Source of the DNA: Pseudogymnoascus destructans
Taxonomy: Eukaryota > Ascomycota > Leotiomycetes > Thelebolales > Thelebolaceae
NCBI RefSeq assembly: GCF_001641265.1
Contig: NW_020167564.1
Coordinates: 1 to 64,000, forward strand
Direction of reading: 5' to 3'
DNA: 64,000 nucleotides
Positions 53,322 to 64,000 of the stretch are shown piece after piece. The notes below the pieces were generated by a model, which had not been told where the DNA came from, ran no database searches, and saw nothing but the letters and a program-made list of their open reading frames with translations. The position numbers and the translations under genes were made by a program. Within the stretch, counting starts at the first letter, position 1. The number at the start of each line of letters is the position of its first letter.

Positions 53322-55564
53322 TCAATGCTTCGCAAAACCAACGCCCTTTCCAACTGGGCAATTCGGCATATCCTTCTGCCAGTCGGGAGCCATCTTCGCG
53401 TACTCCGGGAGGTACTGGTTGGAAAGGAACGTCGGGGGTAGATAGTTCTTGAAGTCTGCACTGGTGTATTTCTCTCCGCCCGGAATCTTGTGCAGGGCCG
53501 GGATAACGTAACTGCCGATGAAGTCGAGGAAGACTACGTCGACTGTTGCAGGCGCGGACCCATCGGCGGGGAAAGAGGCGTTGGCTTGGAAGTCGTATGG
53601 CTGGGGGAAGTACGGGATCGCGCTGTGCTTGGTATCGTCACCGTCGTTGCCGAAATCATCGGTGGTGTTGTATCCCGGCGTCAAAGTGCTGCTCTGCCTG
53701 CGCACTATTTCCCTCGTAGAGCGTTTCGACAATCCTGGCGAGACCGTGCCTGGATCAAGACACGCCTCTGTGTTGTCCCGAGTTGGGAATTGAAATCCGA
53801 GGTCCATATCCGCCTCCAGTTTCTCACTTCGTCTCTGGTATGCGCCGCCGTTTAAGGCATTCAGAAGCCGCGAGGCGACGGACCAAGGCATGTCAGGGAT
53901 GTATTTGAAGGTATTCGTAAATGGCGACACGATAAACGAATCGTCGTACGTAAATGGCCCCTGGACCAAGTCAAAGCGAACGCTGCCCGTATTCGCTATA
54001 ACAATCCTAGGGATTGTCGATCTGTCAGGGTTGATTATAACAGCCGCAAGAGCCTTGCTAAGGAGAGTATATATGTTCCCTGGAGAGCCGAAAGGTAGGC
54101 AGGACATGCACCACGTCTGGGGAGCACATCCATATAAAGACGTCATGTTCAACTTTTTGCGAGTGTCCGTGATGTGATTGGTTATATCGACACCTTGACG
54201 GAGATCAAAAGACTTGTCCTGGGAGTTCTCAGCGTGGAAGGCAAAGGTGAGACGGTTCCAATCAAGGTAGCGACGAGCAAAGCGATAACCACTGGGTTTA
54301 CCAGGATGATCGGGGTGCTTGGGGTGCTCGGGGTGAACTGGCGTGACTTTATTCTCTTGCTTGGTAGCAGCTGTGGAGGTTTTTGAGCTTGTTGCGGTTG
54401 AAGTCGATGTAGGTTTATCATATGCGGATTTCGTCGGATGCGACACTCCTGCGGGAAGACTGGCGCCATAGTAGTTCTTCGACTCAATTCCAGAAATCGC
54501 CATCCATCCGACAGTCTCACAGTACCTCCCGCTCTCAATGCCAACAGCGGCATGGTCATAAATGACAGCATCGCGAATGTGGGTATGGCCTCCGAAAACC
54601 TGAATAAGCTTGTCCGGGTGCACAGCGCGAATTGCGGTTAGGACCGTGCCAGTGGTGCTCGTAGAACCTTGGATTGCATTATGTCCGATGACGAGGAACA
54701 TATCAATTGGGCGGTCAATATCCAGGGCGTCGAGGAACCACTGCTCTTTAACCATTTTTACAGCAGGAGTGACGATGCTGGCATTGGAGTTACCCGTGAA
54801 ATCAAACAGGACTCCGAATGCCACGATGCGAATTCCATGGTCGGTGGTGAAGTATCTGTACTTTGATCCGGCATACTCATACTTGTTGGTCTTTTGGTTA
54901 AATATCTGGACGTTTGAGGTGACATAGCGGTCGCCGTAGAACGTGGAGAAGTCTGCGAACGTTTCATAGGCAATGTCGGAGACGTAAAGCTCATGGTTGC
55001 CAATCGTAAGGACGTCATAAGGGATATTCTCAAAGATTGGGTTGCTGGCCGCTCCATTGGGACTGGTGGCATCGGCCATGCCATTGCCATCATGAAGATC
55101 GCCTTGACTCTGTCAGCAATGAATCGCCAGGACCGTATGCGGGTAGAGTTACCAGTATCAATCAGCAGCAGGTCAACGTTCAGCTGTGTAGCTTTGGCCT
55201 TCATATGCCTCGTGAAAGACACAAAGTCTCCCCAATCCGCGCCATAGTTCTGCTCCTTGATGTGGCCTTCAAGCCAGCCATGCGTGTCGGTCGTCTGCAA
55301 GAAGTTGATCTGGCCCCATTCGAGCTCTTGCGTCGGGCCATATGTAGCACCCTGCGCATCCGGTTGCATGCGACGAACAACACGCTCGTGGATGATGAAG
55401 TCGGTCGGCCCGTAACACTCATCGCAGGCCGTGACACGAGTGATTGCTAAAGCCGCAACGGCAAGGGATTGGAACAAGTGCTGAACCATCCTGGGAAATG
55501 TTCGCCCGTCAATGAAGATGGGGATATACGCAGGACGGGGGATCAGCGTCTTAGAGAGACGCAT
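53322..55564 (-). CDS. Secreted/vacuolar calcineurin-like metallophosphatase (5'-nucleotidase type)
   Basis: Binuclear metal phosphoesterase, similar in layout to yeast Smn1/YHR202W. Exon 1 55564-55153 and exon 2 55102-53322, joined through a 50-nt intron; the acceptor is the AAG that restores DTGDLHDGNG. 730 aa, or 705 aa from Met at 55489, which directly precedes a signal peptide (MVQHLFQSLAVAALAITRVT) and is my preferred start. Metal-binding motifs: TTDTHGWLEGH, GDLHDGNG, TIGNHELY, VIGHNA and GGHTHIRD. A Ser/Thr-rich and His-Pro repeat linker (HPEHPKHPDHPGKP) separates the phosphatase core from a 5'-nucleotidase-like C-terminal domain (IVIANTGSVRFDL). Substrate not determinable from sequence; the yeast homologue acts on AMP. 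Confidence 0.85.
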
Positions 55565-56103
55565 TAATGCAGAAACGGCGAAGACAGACGCGGGTAATGT
55601 TTGAGAATTGTGGGGGGAATACGAGGCGCTCTTATACTATATAACGTATATACACCGAACAGTCCAACACACCGAATGGTCCACTTAATCCAACCCTTCA
55701 CACTGCAGAACAGCTGTACAACCACCCGCCACTTTAAATCAATTAAAACTACTCAGATTCGTCATTATCAGACGTAACTACTACTACCTGGCAGGTTCAC
55801 GCGTTATGGCCAGTGTTGCTGCGGATGCCACAGCGCCGCGCACGCCGTTCAGCCCCCTCTATACGACGACTACCACAACGAGTTTCCTCTGCTTGCCCAC
55901 CTCCTTCTCAGCCATTAAATCCTCTACTTCCTGGATACTAAGTGACCCTCCTAGCTGCAGTTTTTTTTTTTAGCCCTCTGGCGCTTGCTAAGCACCTCAT
56001 TAGCAGCACGGAGGTCCCTTGCCCCCTCCCGTAGCAACACTAACTCATGTGCCATTTTAGACATCCCTCGAGCCTCAGCATCAATAAGCATTAAATGCTT
56101 CTA

Positions 56104-56894
56104 CAGTAGAGTCCCGTCTCCTCAAGGTCAGTGTAACGCTGACTTCTAAACGATAGAAGACACCGAGGTTTCTTCCGTAAGGTTGACTTGACAGAGGACG
56201 CAGGGGATTAGACACAAAGGCTTTCCAAGTAACACGTTACAGTATTGTAAAGAATACTATATTGAGTTGAGCATGAAGCTCCTATCTAAGGAAATACTAT
56301 CTACTTATATAGTGGCGTCGTGCCAAAGGGATAACGACCGATATCCATGATATTGCTCTGTTACCACCTAAATATCGCCTTATCCAATATTCTAGTGGAC
56401 CATTTGGCTATGCCTCGAAATAAGCCCATCACTATTGAGCAGTATCGTGCACTCAGAGAGTGGCATTCTTGACAATACCCTCGACCCTCACAAAAGGCCT
56501 GTCACCGGTGGTTTAAGGACAAATATAACCATTCCCTCAGTCAATCAACAGTCTCAGAGTCACTCAGCAAGCATTTTGACAGTGTCGACGACTCCTCAGC
56601 TATCTCAACAGCTGCTCGACTCTGCACTGGAACATGGCCTGACTGTTACGGCTAAGTGCTATGGCTATCGCTTACAGCTGCAACCTCACGTGATGGATAA
56701 CATTGGATATCATGGATATTATGTTATCCATGTTATCCACAGCGATCCATGGAATGTCATGTGATGGATAACATTGGATATCATGGATATTATGTTATCC
56801 ATGTTATCCAACGTGTTTTGAATCTGGACGAGAAAAAATATCGCACTATCACGAACATCGCCTTACCGAGCATCGGCTTAGTGGGACTCTACTG
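56104..56894 (+). mobile_element. Internally rearranged pogo-family element, TIR CAGTAGAGTCCC
   Basis: CAGTAGAGTCCC at 56104 and its inverse ending at 56894, each flanked by TA (56102-56103, 56895-56896). Inside is the start of another pogo-type transposase from 56411 (MPRNKPITIEQYRALREWHS, one stop, then RPSQKACHRWFKDKYNHSL), a CENP-B/Psq-like DNA-binding helix-turn-helix. LTR family C fragments flank it: 56132 to about 56334 direct, 56644 to about 56811 inverted. The catalytic part is absent. Confidence 0.75.
56690..56811. repeat. Two 51-bp dyad units, 71-bp period
   Basis: Units 56690-56740 and 56761-56811 built from GGATAACAT/ATGTTATCC words. Same unit and same spacing as in the family-C solo LTR at 19852-19973, in reverse orientation. 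Confidence 0.85.
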
Positions 56895-57465
56895 TATATA
56901 AGGGGCAAAGAAGTCATCCTTAGTAATATGTGTAATCTGCATCCTCATCATCTTCTCAATTTGCTTGACATATGAGGCTTTAAGTAGGCTGAAATAGCCA
57001 ACATCAAGAGTCTAGAGGAAGTGAGACGAATGAGGAGGCATGTAGAGTGTGATAATGTTGTTAGCTTAACAGTAATCTTCAAATCAACTAACTAGTGGCT
57101 TTCGTGTCCATCAAGGACTAGGAGGCATTAAACTAGGCCAATCTCGTCTGTAGTCCAACCATTTTCGCTTGTATGAATCCTCTAGTTCTTTAGGAATTAG
57201 CCATTCTAGTACCAATGAAGGAGGTGGTATTTGCCTTTTACAACTTTGTATGAAGGTACTACCTAGCTGTCTTTACACACTCTAGATAACTATAACCCAT
57301 TCCTGATTACCAGGGTGCTTTGTATAGGGCTGGCCATGTTGTTTAGAGCTTGTAACCACCTTTGCGCTTAAGAGCATGCCTATTAAAAACCTAGTCTCAT
57401 CAAAATTGTAGGTGTCTAACTCTTAGATGTTGTATTTAGCAATTGTGTTCTGTACAAGGGCAAAC

Positions 57466-57836
57466 TGTAAGGACACAGGGCACCCAGCTCACAGTAATAG
57501 CATATGAGAGTGCGAGTCAGAGGCTAAATGGATGCTATCCTATAGGTCTACTATGAAGGATACAAAAAAGATGAAGGGGGAACCCCGTTGAGTCTGTTTC
57601 CTTAACTCCCGAAACGGGCCCGACTCGGTTATCCCAACCCTAGCCCTGAACCTTCCACCGCAACAGGTCTGCATCGGCCCTGAACCCTATACACTTACCG
57701 TCCCCCACTATAGTGTAACTCGCTATATGCTCCTCTACTGGTTTGAAACCCCACTGAGTCGGATTCCATGCTTGTAGTGACCGTAACAGTTCTGAGACAG
57801 GTTCTTCAAGTATCTAGGTACGGAGGCATCCTTACA
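57466..57836 (+). mobile_element. Solo LTR, family B, TSD CAAAC
   Basis: TGTAAGGACACAGGG to GGCATCCTTACA, 371 bp, flanked by CAAAC at 57461-57465 and 57837-57841. Lies inside the decayed pogo relic. Confidence 0.9.
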
Positions 57837-57978
57837 CAAACCAAGCTTGTACAACCTTAGGATCTTTGCATTTAGCCCTCTACTAATCAATTCGATGTCG
57901 AAAACAGATGATAAGCTTAGGTTGGCGCTATACAAAGCATTGTGCCCATTAAGTTAACATATTACAATCTATATGAAG

Positions 57979-58031
57979 TGTCATACTGACATTCTTTGCA
58001 CTCAGTTTGCTATCAAACTCAAGAGCAAACT
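57979..58031 (+). repeat. 53-bp fragment of a family-A LTR end
   Basis: TGTCATACTGACATTC... up to GAGCAAACT, directly followed by a complete family-A LTR that starts the same way. Either a second LTR inserted here or the pair arose by recombination. Confidence 0.85.
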
Positions 58032-58967
58032 TGTCATACTGACATTAGTTGCACTCAGTTTGCTATCAAACTCAAGAGCAAACTTAGAAATCTCCTCCTC
58101 AAACCTACAAGTCACCATACATATCTTGGCTTATCACACCAACAACAGAAGCAATACTACTCAACGATTGCTGCAAACTCTTCTACTACATCTGTTTATG
58201 CTACATACATCACGGCATATCATTTGGACACTCATTCAACAAGTTATTAAGAAAATCTCCTCCTTAAGGGGGTGGGCCAATACTACCACATGGCATATCT
58301 CTACCAACTAGAGGCCTAGGAACATGAACGATAGCTCTAGAAGCTTCTACAACCCTCTATGATTCATTACACGTCATCGCTCCTTAGTTACCCACAAGAT
58401 TGGTTAAGTTATGACATAATTTATCTATAGGTACTCTGACCTTGGACCTCCTTTTCACTTCCTATAGGCTAGAAACCCAAGAGATGGTTCTATGGGATTC
58501 TCTTACATTCGCTACATGATTAGCAAGCTAGTTGTGGGTCGCACTTGATTTCTAATACATTTACCAAGCCTGGTTAGTCATGGAAAGTCTTGGAAAATGA
58601 GAGAACTACACCCCTTTAGCATAAATAGGATTGCCCTTTCCTTAAGAAAGGGCAAGCAGACAATACAGTAAATCGACTATCACATACTTCCACGTCTTTT
58701 CCAAGCTTCCAAGAATTGATCTTGTTACTCCTTGTTTCTGAAAAGTCAGTGAGGTGTTAACCTCTGACTTACCCCTGAGTTCCCAGACTCAACATTTGTT
58801 GCAACTTGTCTGAACCACTTCACTACATCACACACCTGATTGCTGCATTGTGGAATAGTCTAAGCTACAACCCTTTGGCTCTGTTTCCTAAGACAGTGTG
58901 TTGTCTTAGTAAAATCATCCCTTCCTTGGGTGGCTAGATTCTCACATCTGGTGCACCCACCATTACA
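58032..58967 (+). mobile_element. Solo LTR, family A (no matching TSD)
   Basis: TGTCATACTGACATTAG to CACCATTACA, 936 bp, very close to 42366-43301. Flanks AAACT and TTTGG do not match, so at least one side was rearranged after insertion. Confidence 0.9.
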
Positions 58968-59805
58968 TTTGGCCCGATATTACTAATATGGTATATGGCG
59001 TTCCCAGTAGCTAATGAACTAAGCTACAGTGTCTAATTCAGAGGGTGGTCTATCCCATAATGTTCCCATTATGAAAACCATATCTGTGGTCAGTTGGGGT
59101 TGTTGAGAATCATGTCTTGTCCATATCAGGCTCGAATGTCTATCAAAATCAGTAGTATGGTACCAGCTCCAACATAATTTTCTAAGGGCAAAAACTCGAT
59201 ATACCCGGTAACCTGATGAGAAAACTCCATCTACCCAGTCAGCCGCTAACCCTCCTTTGGAAAGGTTAACGAGCCAATGAGAGGCGTACTCTCATTTGAG
59301 AGTACGTGCTCTCATATGGCCTTTTTGAAGCAATTGAGCTGGCAATATACCAGCTCAATTGCATGGTAAGTCGGGGGTCAATTGAGACCCCCAAACCTCT
59401 TCTCCCTTCCCTTCCTCCCCTCCACCACAGAACCCCGCTGACACCTCCCAGGCTCCCTCCCTCCTCTGACCCCCTAGAAACCCCCCTCAGAAGCCCTCGC
59501 ACGAGGCACAAACTCCCCTGCCTCCCCCGCCCCTGCCTCATACGATGGCCTACAGCCTGGGGGAAACCCCCAAAACCCCGAGGGTTTGGGTTCCTACACC
59601 CAAACCGAAGTGATACACAGAGCTGAAACCTCAGCTCAGTACTCTGACCGACTGGGGAACTAGACAGTCCCATGGAGAAAAGTGCCATTTTGGGCGCAAA
59701 AGACTACCGTATTCCCATGGGATTGTCCGTTTCCCCCAACACTAGATTGGGCTTGGGCGGGTCACGTGGGATGGAACTGGGTATATAGAATTTATTTACT
59801 GGGTA

Positions 59806-61665
59806 ACGTACATGTATAGCGAAAGCGCCAAACAAGCGAAAGCGCCAGAATGATGCGGTGACCAAACCCCCCAACTAAATGTTAAATTCCTCAACAACAA
59901 AACATGCCCCATAAAAACGATGAAAGCCAATTAGTGCTAGCTATCCAGGCTATGCAAAGCGACCCAAAGTTACGCCTTCGAGTTGCTGCTAGGATCTATT
60001 CTGTGGACCACCGCAAGCTAGGTCGTCGTCTAGAAGGTGTACCTTCACGACGCGATATCCAAGCCAACTCACGGAAATTAACTAACCTAGAGGAGTCCGT
60101 CCTTGTTCAGTATATACTCGACCTAGCTGCCAAAGGGTTTCCTCCTCGGCTGTCTGTTGTTGAAGATATGGCAAGTCGACTACTTGCAACACGTGACGCG
60201 TCACGCGTTGGGTCGCGTTGGGCTTCAAACTTTGTTAAGCGGAGTGTAGAGCTCCAGACACGCTTTCAGCGCAAATACGACTACCAGAGGGCTAAGTGCG
60301 AAGATCCAGAAGTTATTAATGGCTGGTTTGAGCTTGTGCGTAACACAATTGCGAAATATGGTATCGATGAAGCAGATATCTACAACTTTGATGAGACTGG
60401 GTTTATGATGGGCGTTATCTCAACTGCTATGGTTGTAACAAGCTCAGACGGGCGGGCAAAAGCAAAGAAGGTACAGCCTGGTAATCGGGAATGGGTTACA
60501 GTAATCCAAGGCGTTAGTTCTCAAGGTTGGGCAGTACCACCATTTATCATTGTTGCAGGCAAAAACCACCTTACATCTTGGTATGAGAATAGTGGATTTT
60601 CAAGCGATTGGGTGATTTCTGTTACTGAAAATGGCTGGACTACAAACGAGAGAGGCATGGATTGGATTCAGCACTTTGAGAAGCATACAAAGGCCCGGAG
60701 TGTTGGTGGTTATCGCTTGTTAGTCCTTGATGGTCATGAGAGCCACCACTCAGATGAGTTTGAGGAGTACTGCAAGGAACACAACATTATTACGCTTTGT
60801 ATGCCTGCTCACTCTTCTCATCTACTCCAGCCACTTGATGTTGGCTGTTTCGGCCCGTTAAAGCAGGCCTATGGTCGGCAAATTGAAGATATGATGCAGG
60901 CTCATATTTCTCATATTACAAAGGATGACTTCTTTCCTGCCTTCCACGCTGCATTTAACACTACAATGACGGAAAGTAACATTTGAGGCGGGTTCCGAGG
61001 GGCAGGGCTTCTTCCATTTGACCCTGAGAGAGTGATATCTACACTTGATCTTAAGTTAAGGACACCAACGCCTCCAAGCTCCCGCCCAGGTACTGCTCAA
61101 CCTTGGGTTTCTCAGACACCAAACAACCCAATTGAAGCTATGTCACAGTCTACATTTATTAAAACTCGGATTTCACGCCATCAAAATAGCTCTCCAACCT
61201 CAATCTATGCAGCTGTTGACCAGTTTACAAAGGGTGCATCGCAAATAATGCATCAATTAGCACTGCTAAAGGGAGAGAACCAAAACCTACGACAGGCAAA
61301 TGAAGTACTAAGCAAGCGCCGGAGAGCTAGGAAAACACGACTACAGCAAGGAGGATCACTTAGTCAACAAGGGGCGCAAGAGCTACAGGATGAGAGGGAT
61401 GTTGTGCAGCAGGTAGAGCAGGAAATAAGGGCAAGCCGTGGTCGGAAGCCAAGGGAAGAAACCCGTGCCCGTCGCTGTGGCAAGTGTGGTGAGACTGGGC
61501 ACAATGCGCGCACGTGTCAGATTGTAATAGACACCTCTGAGGAAGAGGACTCCGAGTAGTTTCAATTGATTTCTAATGTTGAGGTAGATTTATCGCAATG
61601 TTTGTCGTGAGGGTAGATAATTTTGGCGCTTTCGCTTGTTTGGCGCTTTCGCTATACATGTACGT
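59806..61665 (+). mobile_element. Nearly intact pogo/Fot1 (Tc1/mariner) transposon
   Basis: 1860 bp with 42-bp perfect terminal inverted repeats starting ACGTACATGTATAGCG. Each contains the word AGCGAAAGCGCCA twice, and TA target duplications lie at 59804-59805 and 61666-61667. It contains one transposase frame with a single stop. It is inserted next to the right terminus of the Mutator-like MITE. Confidence 0.93.
59904..61559 (+). pseudogene. Fot1/pogo transposase with one premature stop
   Basis: 552 codons. An N-terminal helix-turn-helix DNA-binding region (about 1-120, HRKLGRRLEGVPSRRDIQAN; ASRVGSRWASNFVKR) is followed by the DDD catalytic core: YNFDETGFMMG (about residue 166), LVLDGHESHHS (about 276) and LQPLDVGCFGPLK (about 314). 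A single TGA at 60984-60986 interrupts ...TESNI / GGFRGAGLLPFDPERV; related transposases have Arg there, so I infer a CGA to TGA change. After it the frame continues to a coiled region and a C-terminal CCHC knuckle (CGKCGETGHNARTC), ending in an acidic tail. The stop would remove the last 191 codons but spares the catalytic residues. Confidence 0.92.
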
Positions 61666-61683
61666 TATATGGAGTTTTTGCCC

Positions 61684-62325
61684 ATTTTCTAATCACCCCT
61701 AGCAATCGCAAAACTTTTAAACCTCCAAGCGCAATACACACCTATATAATCCTAGATAATTGGTTCGTCCCAAACCGGAGAGTCCCAAGTTCGTTCGGCC
61801 CGCTCCGGTTGGTGTGGATGATCCCGCAACCCAAAATCTGGAACTCACGAGCAATAAATGGGCCAAACGAGCATCATCCGAGACAAGTTTCATTTTTTTG
61901 GGTTCCGTTTGGCCTGATTTAATGTAGTATATTGAGCATGGAGGGGCTGAACTGAACCCCAACGCTTTGGCGTATTCTAACCTACAGTATCGACACCAGG
62001 TGATGAGGGGTTGTGGTGAGACATGTTGCCGTACTCTCAGACCCTGCAGCGATAATGAAGGGCAGTGATGGTGGATTGAACTTTTATCCAGCCTCCAAGG
62101 CGTTTGTAGGTAAGTTGACAAATATAGATATGGAGACAACAGGCCATGAATCACAAGAAAACAGTCTTGCTTCAAAAACCGAAAGGCTTTCAGATCCTAA
62201 AATGTGGTGTTAATTTGTAGCATAAGAACGATTAGATCAGTATATAATGCCACCACCACCATCAGATACAAAAAGGGGGCTAACGCCCCTCCTTCCCATC
62301 TCTAGAAAAAATAAGTACATGAATC
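61684..62325. other. Intergenic; no supported gene
   Basis: Right flank of the MITE and 3' region of the MFS gene. The 152-codon minus frame at 61717-62175 has no recognisable content. Confidence 0.5.
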
Positions 62326-64000
62326 TTAATGGATAACCACCGCCACATGGTCATCCATATACTTATTAATATCGCCCAACATAAGACTCGCAATGATCGC
62401 GACACACCCAAAGGCAATACTCGCGTAATAAACATACGGATACGCCTCTGCGTACGCCATCTCGCCCGCGTGGATAATCAACTCCCACTTCGTGACATTG
62501 CCGTCAACACCAGGGACATGCAGAATATGTTCCGTGAGACTGGCGCCGATGAGCTGGGCGATGATGGTAATGGAGGCCTCGTCGTAGATGCCATTGAGTA
62601 GGCAGACTTGAAGGACGTAGGCCGTGAGCTTGGGGACGAGCTTAGCGTAGAAGACGTTGTAGTAGACGGTGAATCCGATGGCGCCGCCGATGACGCGGAT
62701 GGATAGTGTGAGCGCAGCGACGGTGGCGATTAGGTCGTCGGGGCAGATGATGGTGGTTATGATCGATGCCGGGATGACGATGCCGCCGATACCGAGGCCA
62801 GCGACGACAAGGATGCCGTAGACAGCGGGGAGGTTGTCGCGGTTGGCGGCGGCCATGGCGCCGGTGCCGGCAGTCATCATGATGGAGGCACCGATCATGA
62901 GGGCGCGGTTATTCCCACGGAAGACGGACAGTAGCCAGAGGACGATGCAGGCGCCAAAGAGGATGGAGAAACCGACGGGCAGACCACGGAGTCCAACGCC
63001 AACGGGGTCATGGCCGTAGACGTTGAATGCTTGGGTAGGCCAGAAGAGGATGACGGCGAAGAAGTTGGCGCCGGAGATGAAGGTAATGACTAGCGTCATG
63101 GCGAGGATTCGCGGGTCCTTGCCAATGCGGCGCGGGAACATGGGGTAAGGTGCGAATTTGATCTCCCAGATGACAAAGAGGACGAGCAGGAGGGCGCCGA
63201 TGAAAATCGGGACAAGGGTGTGGACAGACGTCCAGGTGTAGCCATAGCCGCCCCAGAGCACGCCGGCAATAAAGATGATGACGCCGGAGATGGAGAGCAA
63301 GCCGCCGACATAATCAACCCGAGCGAGGACTTGGCGGTGAGTGAGGCCGTTGCTATTGACGCGGGGCGGGGGGTGGTAGAAGATTACGACCATGACAAGG
63401 CCGATAAAAGACCAGAGTCCGCATAGGAGACCGACCCAGCGCCAGCTGGTGTGTTGGGATATCAGCTGCGACCAAAGGACGGAGGGTGCGAAGGGAAGGA
63501 TAGTTAGCACGAGGACGGCGACATATTTGCCACGCTTGGCCGTGGGAGCGAGCTCGGATGTCGCAGCGAGGGCGGTAAGTTCGTTAACACCTGCACCGGC
63601 ACCTGCAATGGCCATGCCGCCTGTGTTTGTTAGTTCTGGAAGTGACGGCCTAAACGCGATGGTTCATGGGAACGGGGGGTATACCAATGAATGTGTTCAT
63701 CGTCTTTGCTGTAGAGCATACAATCATGCCAATGATAATGAGTATCGATCCGCCGATGGAAACCCAGCGTCTACCGAAGAGATCGGATAGCGCGCCGACG
63801 AAGGGGCAGACGGCAGCGAGCGCGAGCAGGTTCGCAAGGACGAACCAGATCCAGCGGTCTGGGCCGCCAATGTCGCCGTAGATAATTGGAGGGATTCCGC
63901 CTGTCGAGATAGTTAGTTACCGAGGGCATATAGCACCAAATCTGTCAGGGGGGTCTCATATATGGACTCACCGAAGAGGTAGACTGGGATCTGGGAGCTG
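62326..64000 (-). CDS. MFS transporter, TRI12/siderophore-type (DHA2-like), 5' end beyond window
   Basis: Multi-spanning plasma-membrane exporter of the fungal TRI12 family, which includes trichothecene pumps and siderophore transporters. Exons in the window: 64000-63972 (partial, SSQIPVYLF), 63900-63685 and 63620-62326, with 71- and 64-nt introns. Visible features: GGIPPIIYGDIGGPDRWIWF, motif A (GALSDLFGRRW), AGAGAGVNELTALAATSELA with PTAKRG (motif C-like helix and loop), WRWVGLLCGLWSF, and about ten further hydrophobic segments to the C-terminus. The N-terminus and first helices lie past 64000. No biosynthetic genes lie next to it here, so the substrate is open. Confidence 0.85.

Larger units (their letters stand above)
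55742..57960 (-). pseudogene. Decayed pogo/Fot1 transposase relic, split by insertions
   Basis: Minus strand. N-terminal part 57960-57842 (RGLNAKILRLYKL); core 57465-56897 with TYNFDETRF (first catalytic Asp), NQEWVIVI, MPPHSSHFL and ITKDDFFA, broken by many stops; C-terminal part 56103-55742 with LRAANEVLSKRQRAKK and a zinc knuckle remnant (CGIRSNTGHNA, stop, TCQVVVVTSDNDESE). It belongs to a different subfamily from the element at 59806. Insertions: a deleted pogo element (56104-56894) and a solo LTR (57466-57836). Confidence 0.78.
59186..61683. mobile_element. Mutator-like MITE with 9-bp TSD, hosting a pogo element
   Basis: Ends GGGCAAAAACTC (59186) and GAGTTTTTGCCC (61683), with inner TIR similarity continuing as ATATACCC. 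They are flanked by the exact 9-bp duplication ATTTTCTAA (59177-59185 and 61684-61692). A 9-bp duplication points to the Mutator superfamily. Without the nested pogo element (59806-61665 plus one TA) it is about 636 bp and has no transposase, so it is non-autonomous. The C/T-rich interior gives only spurious frames. Confidence 0.75.

Noticed and set aside
59266..59688. 140-codon minus-strand frame
   Set aside because: Lies in the non-coding interior of the Mutator-like MITE, with Gly/Arg/Ser low complexity and no motif.
62326..64000. TRI12-like pump as part of a secondary-metabolite cluster
   Set aside because: The neighbouring 18 kb contains only housekeeping genes and transposons. No synthase, P450 or cluster regulator is visible, although the right side is outside the window.

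Overview
This window is nuclear DNA of a filamentous ascomycete (Pezizomycotina). The single-copy genes have many very short introns (about 39-130 nt, GT..AG, branch sites such as CTAAC or CTGAC). They encode typical fungal proteins: an Skt5/Chs4-type chitin synthase regulator, Cbp4, a fused ARG5,6 protein, a DFG5/DCW1 GH76 enzyme and a TRI12-like MFS pump. Products were assigned by recognising protein motifs; splice sites were read by eye from phase and consensus.

Left arm (1-15.5 kb), gene-dense: a truncated retroelement Gag-like frame at the edge; an MFS transporter with an apparent frame break; the six-exon chitin synthase regulator; Cbp4; ribosomal protein eL24; tRNA-Ser methyltransferase Trm44; a coiled-coil protein of unknown function; and the beta subunit of the nascent polypeptide-associated complex. 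The last appears to need a one-nucleotide exon between two introns.

First transposon block (16.18-20.60 kb): one hAT element, bounded by an 8-bp target duplication ATTTATTT, has been filled by a truncated pogo/Fot1 element, a huge inverted-repeat LTR palindrome and two solo LTRs, each with its own 5-bp duplication. A short gene stretch follows (20.8-29.8 kb): a Nup53-like nucleoporin, a large RRM protein and a 5'-truncated GH3 beta-glucosidase.

Second transposon block (29.8-45.4 kb): an intact Ty3/Gypsy chromovirus (30646-37376, 937-bp LTRs, 1597-residue Gag-Pol, TSD AGGGG) sits inside a second inverted LTR pair. Next to it is an older, broken Gypsy element carrying two solo LTRs of the chromovirus family. 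The chromovirus primer-binding site matches the predicted 5' end of its own RNA, suggesting Tf1-like self-priming.

Right arm (45.8-64 kb): a GH76 DFG5/DCW1-like GPI protein, an Snc1-type v-SNARE, the bifunctional arginine-biosynthesis gene, and a secreted metallophosphatase. Then comes a third block of nested pogo relics, solo LTRs and a Mutator-like MITE (9-bp TSD) that hosts a nearly intact pogo/Fot1 element (59806-61665). The window ends in a TRI12-type MFS transporter cut by the right edge.
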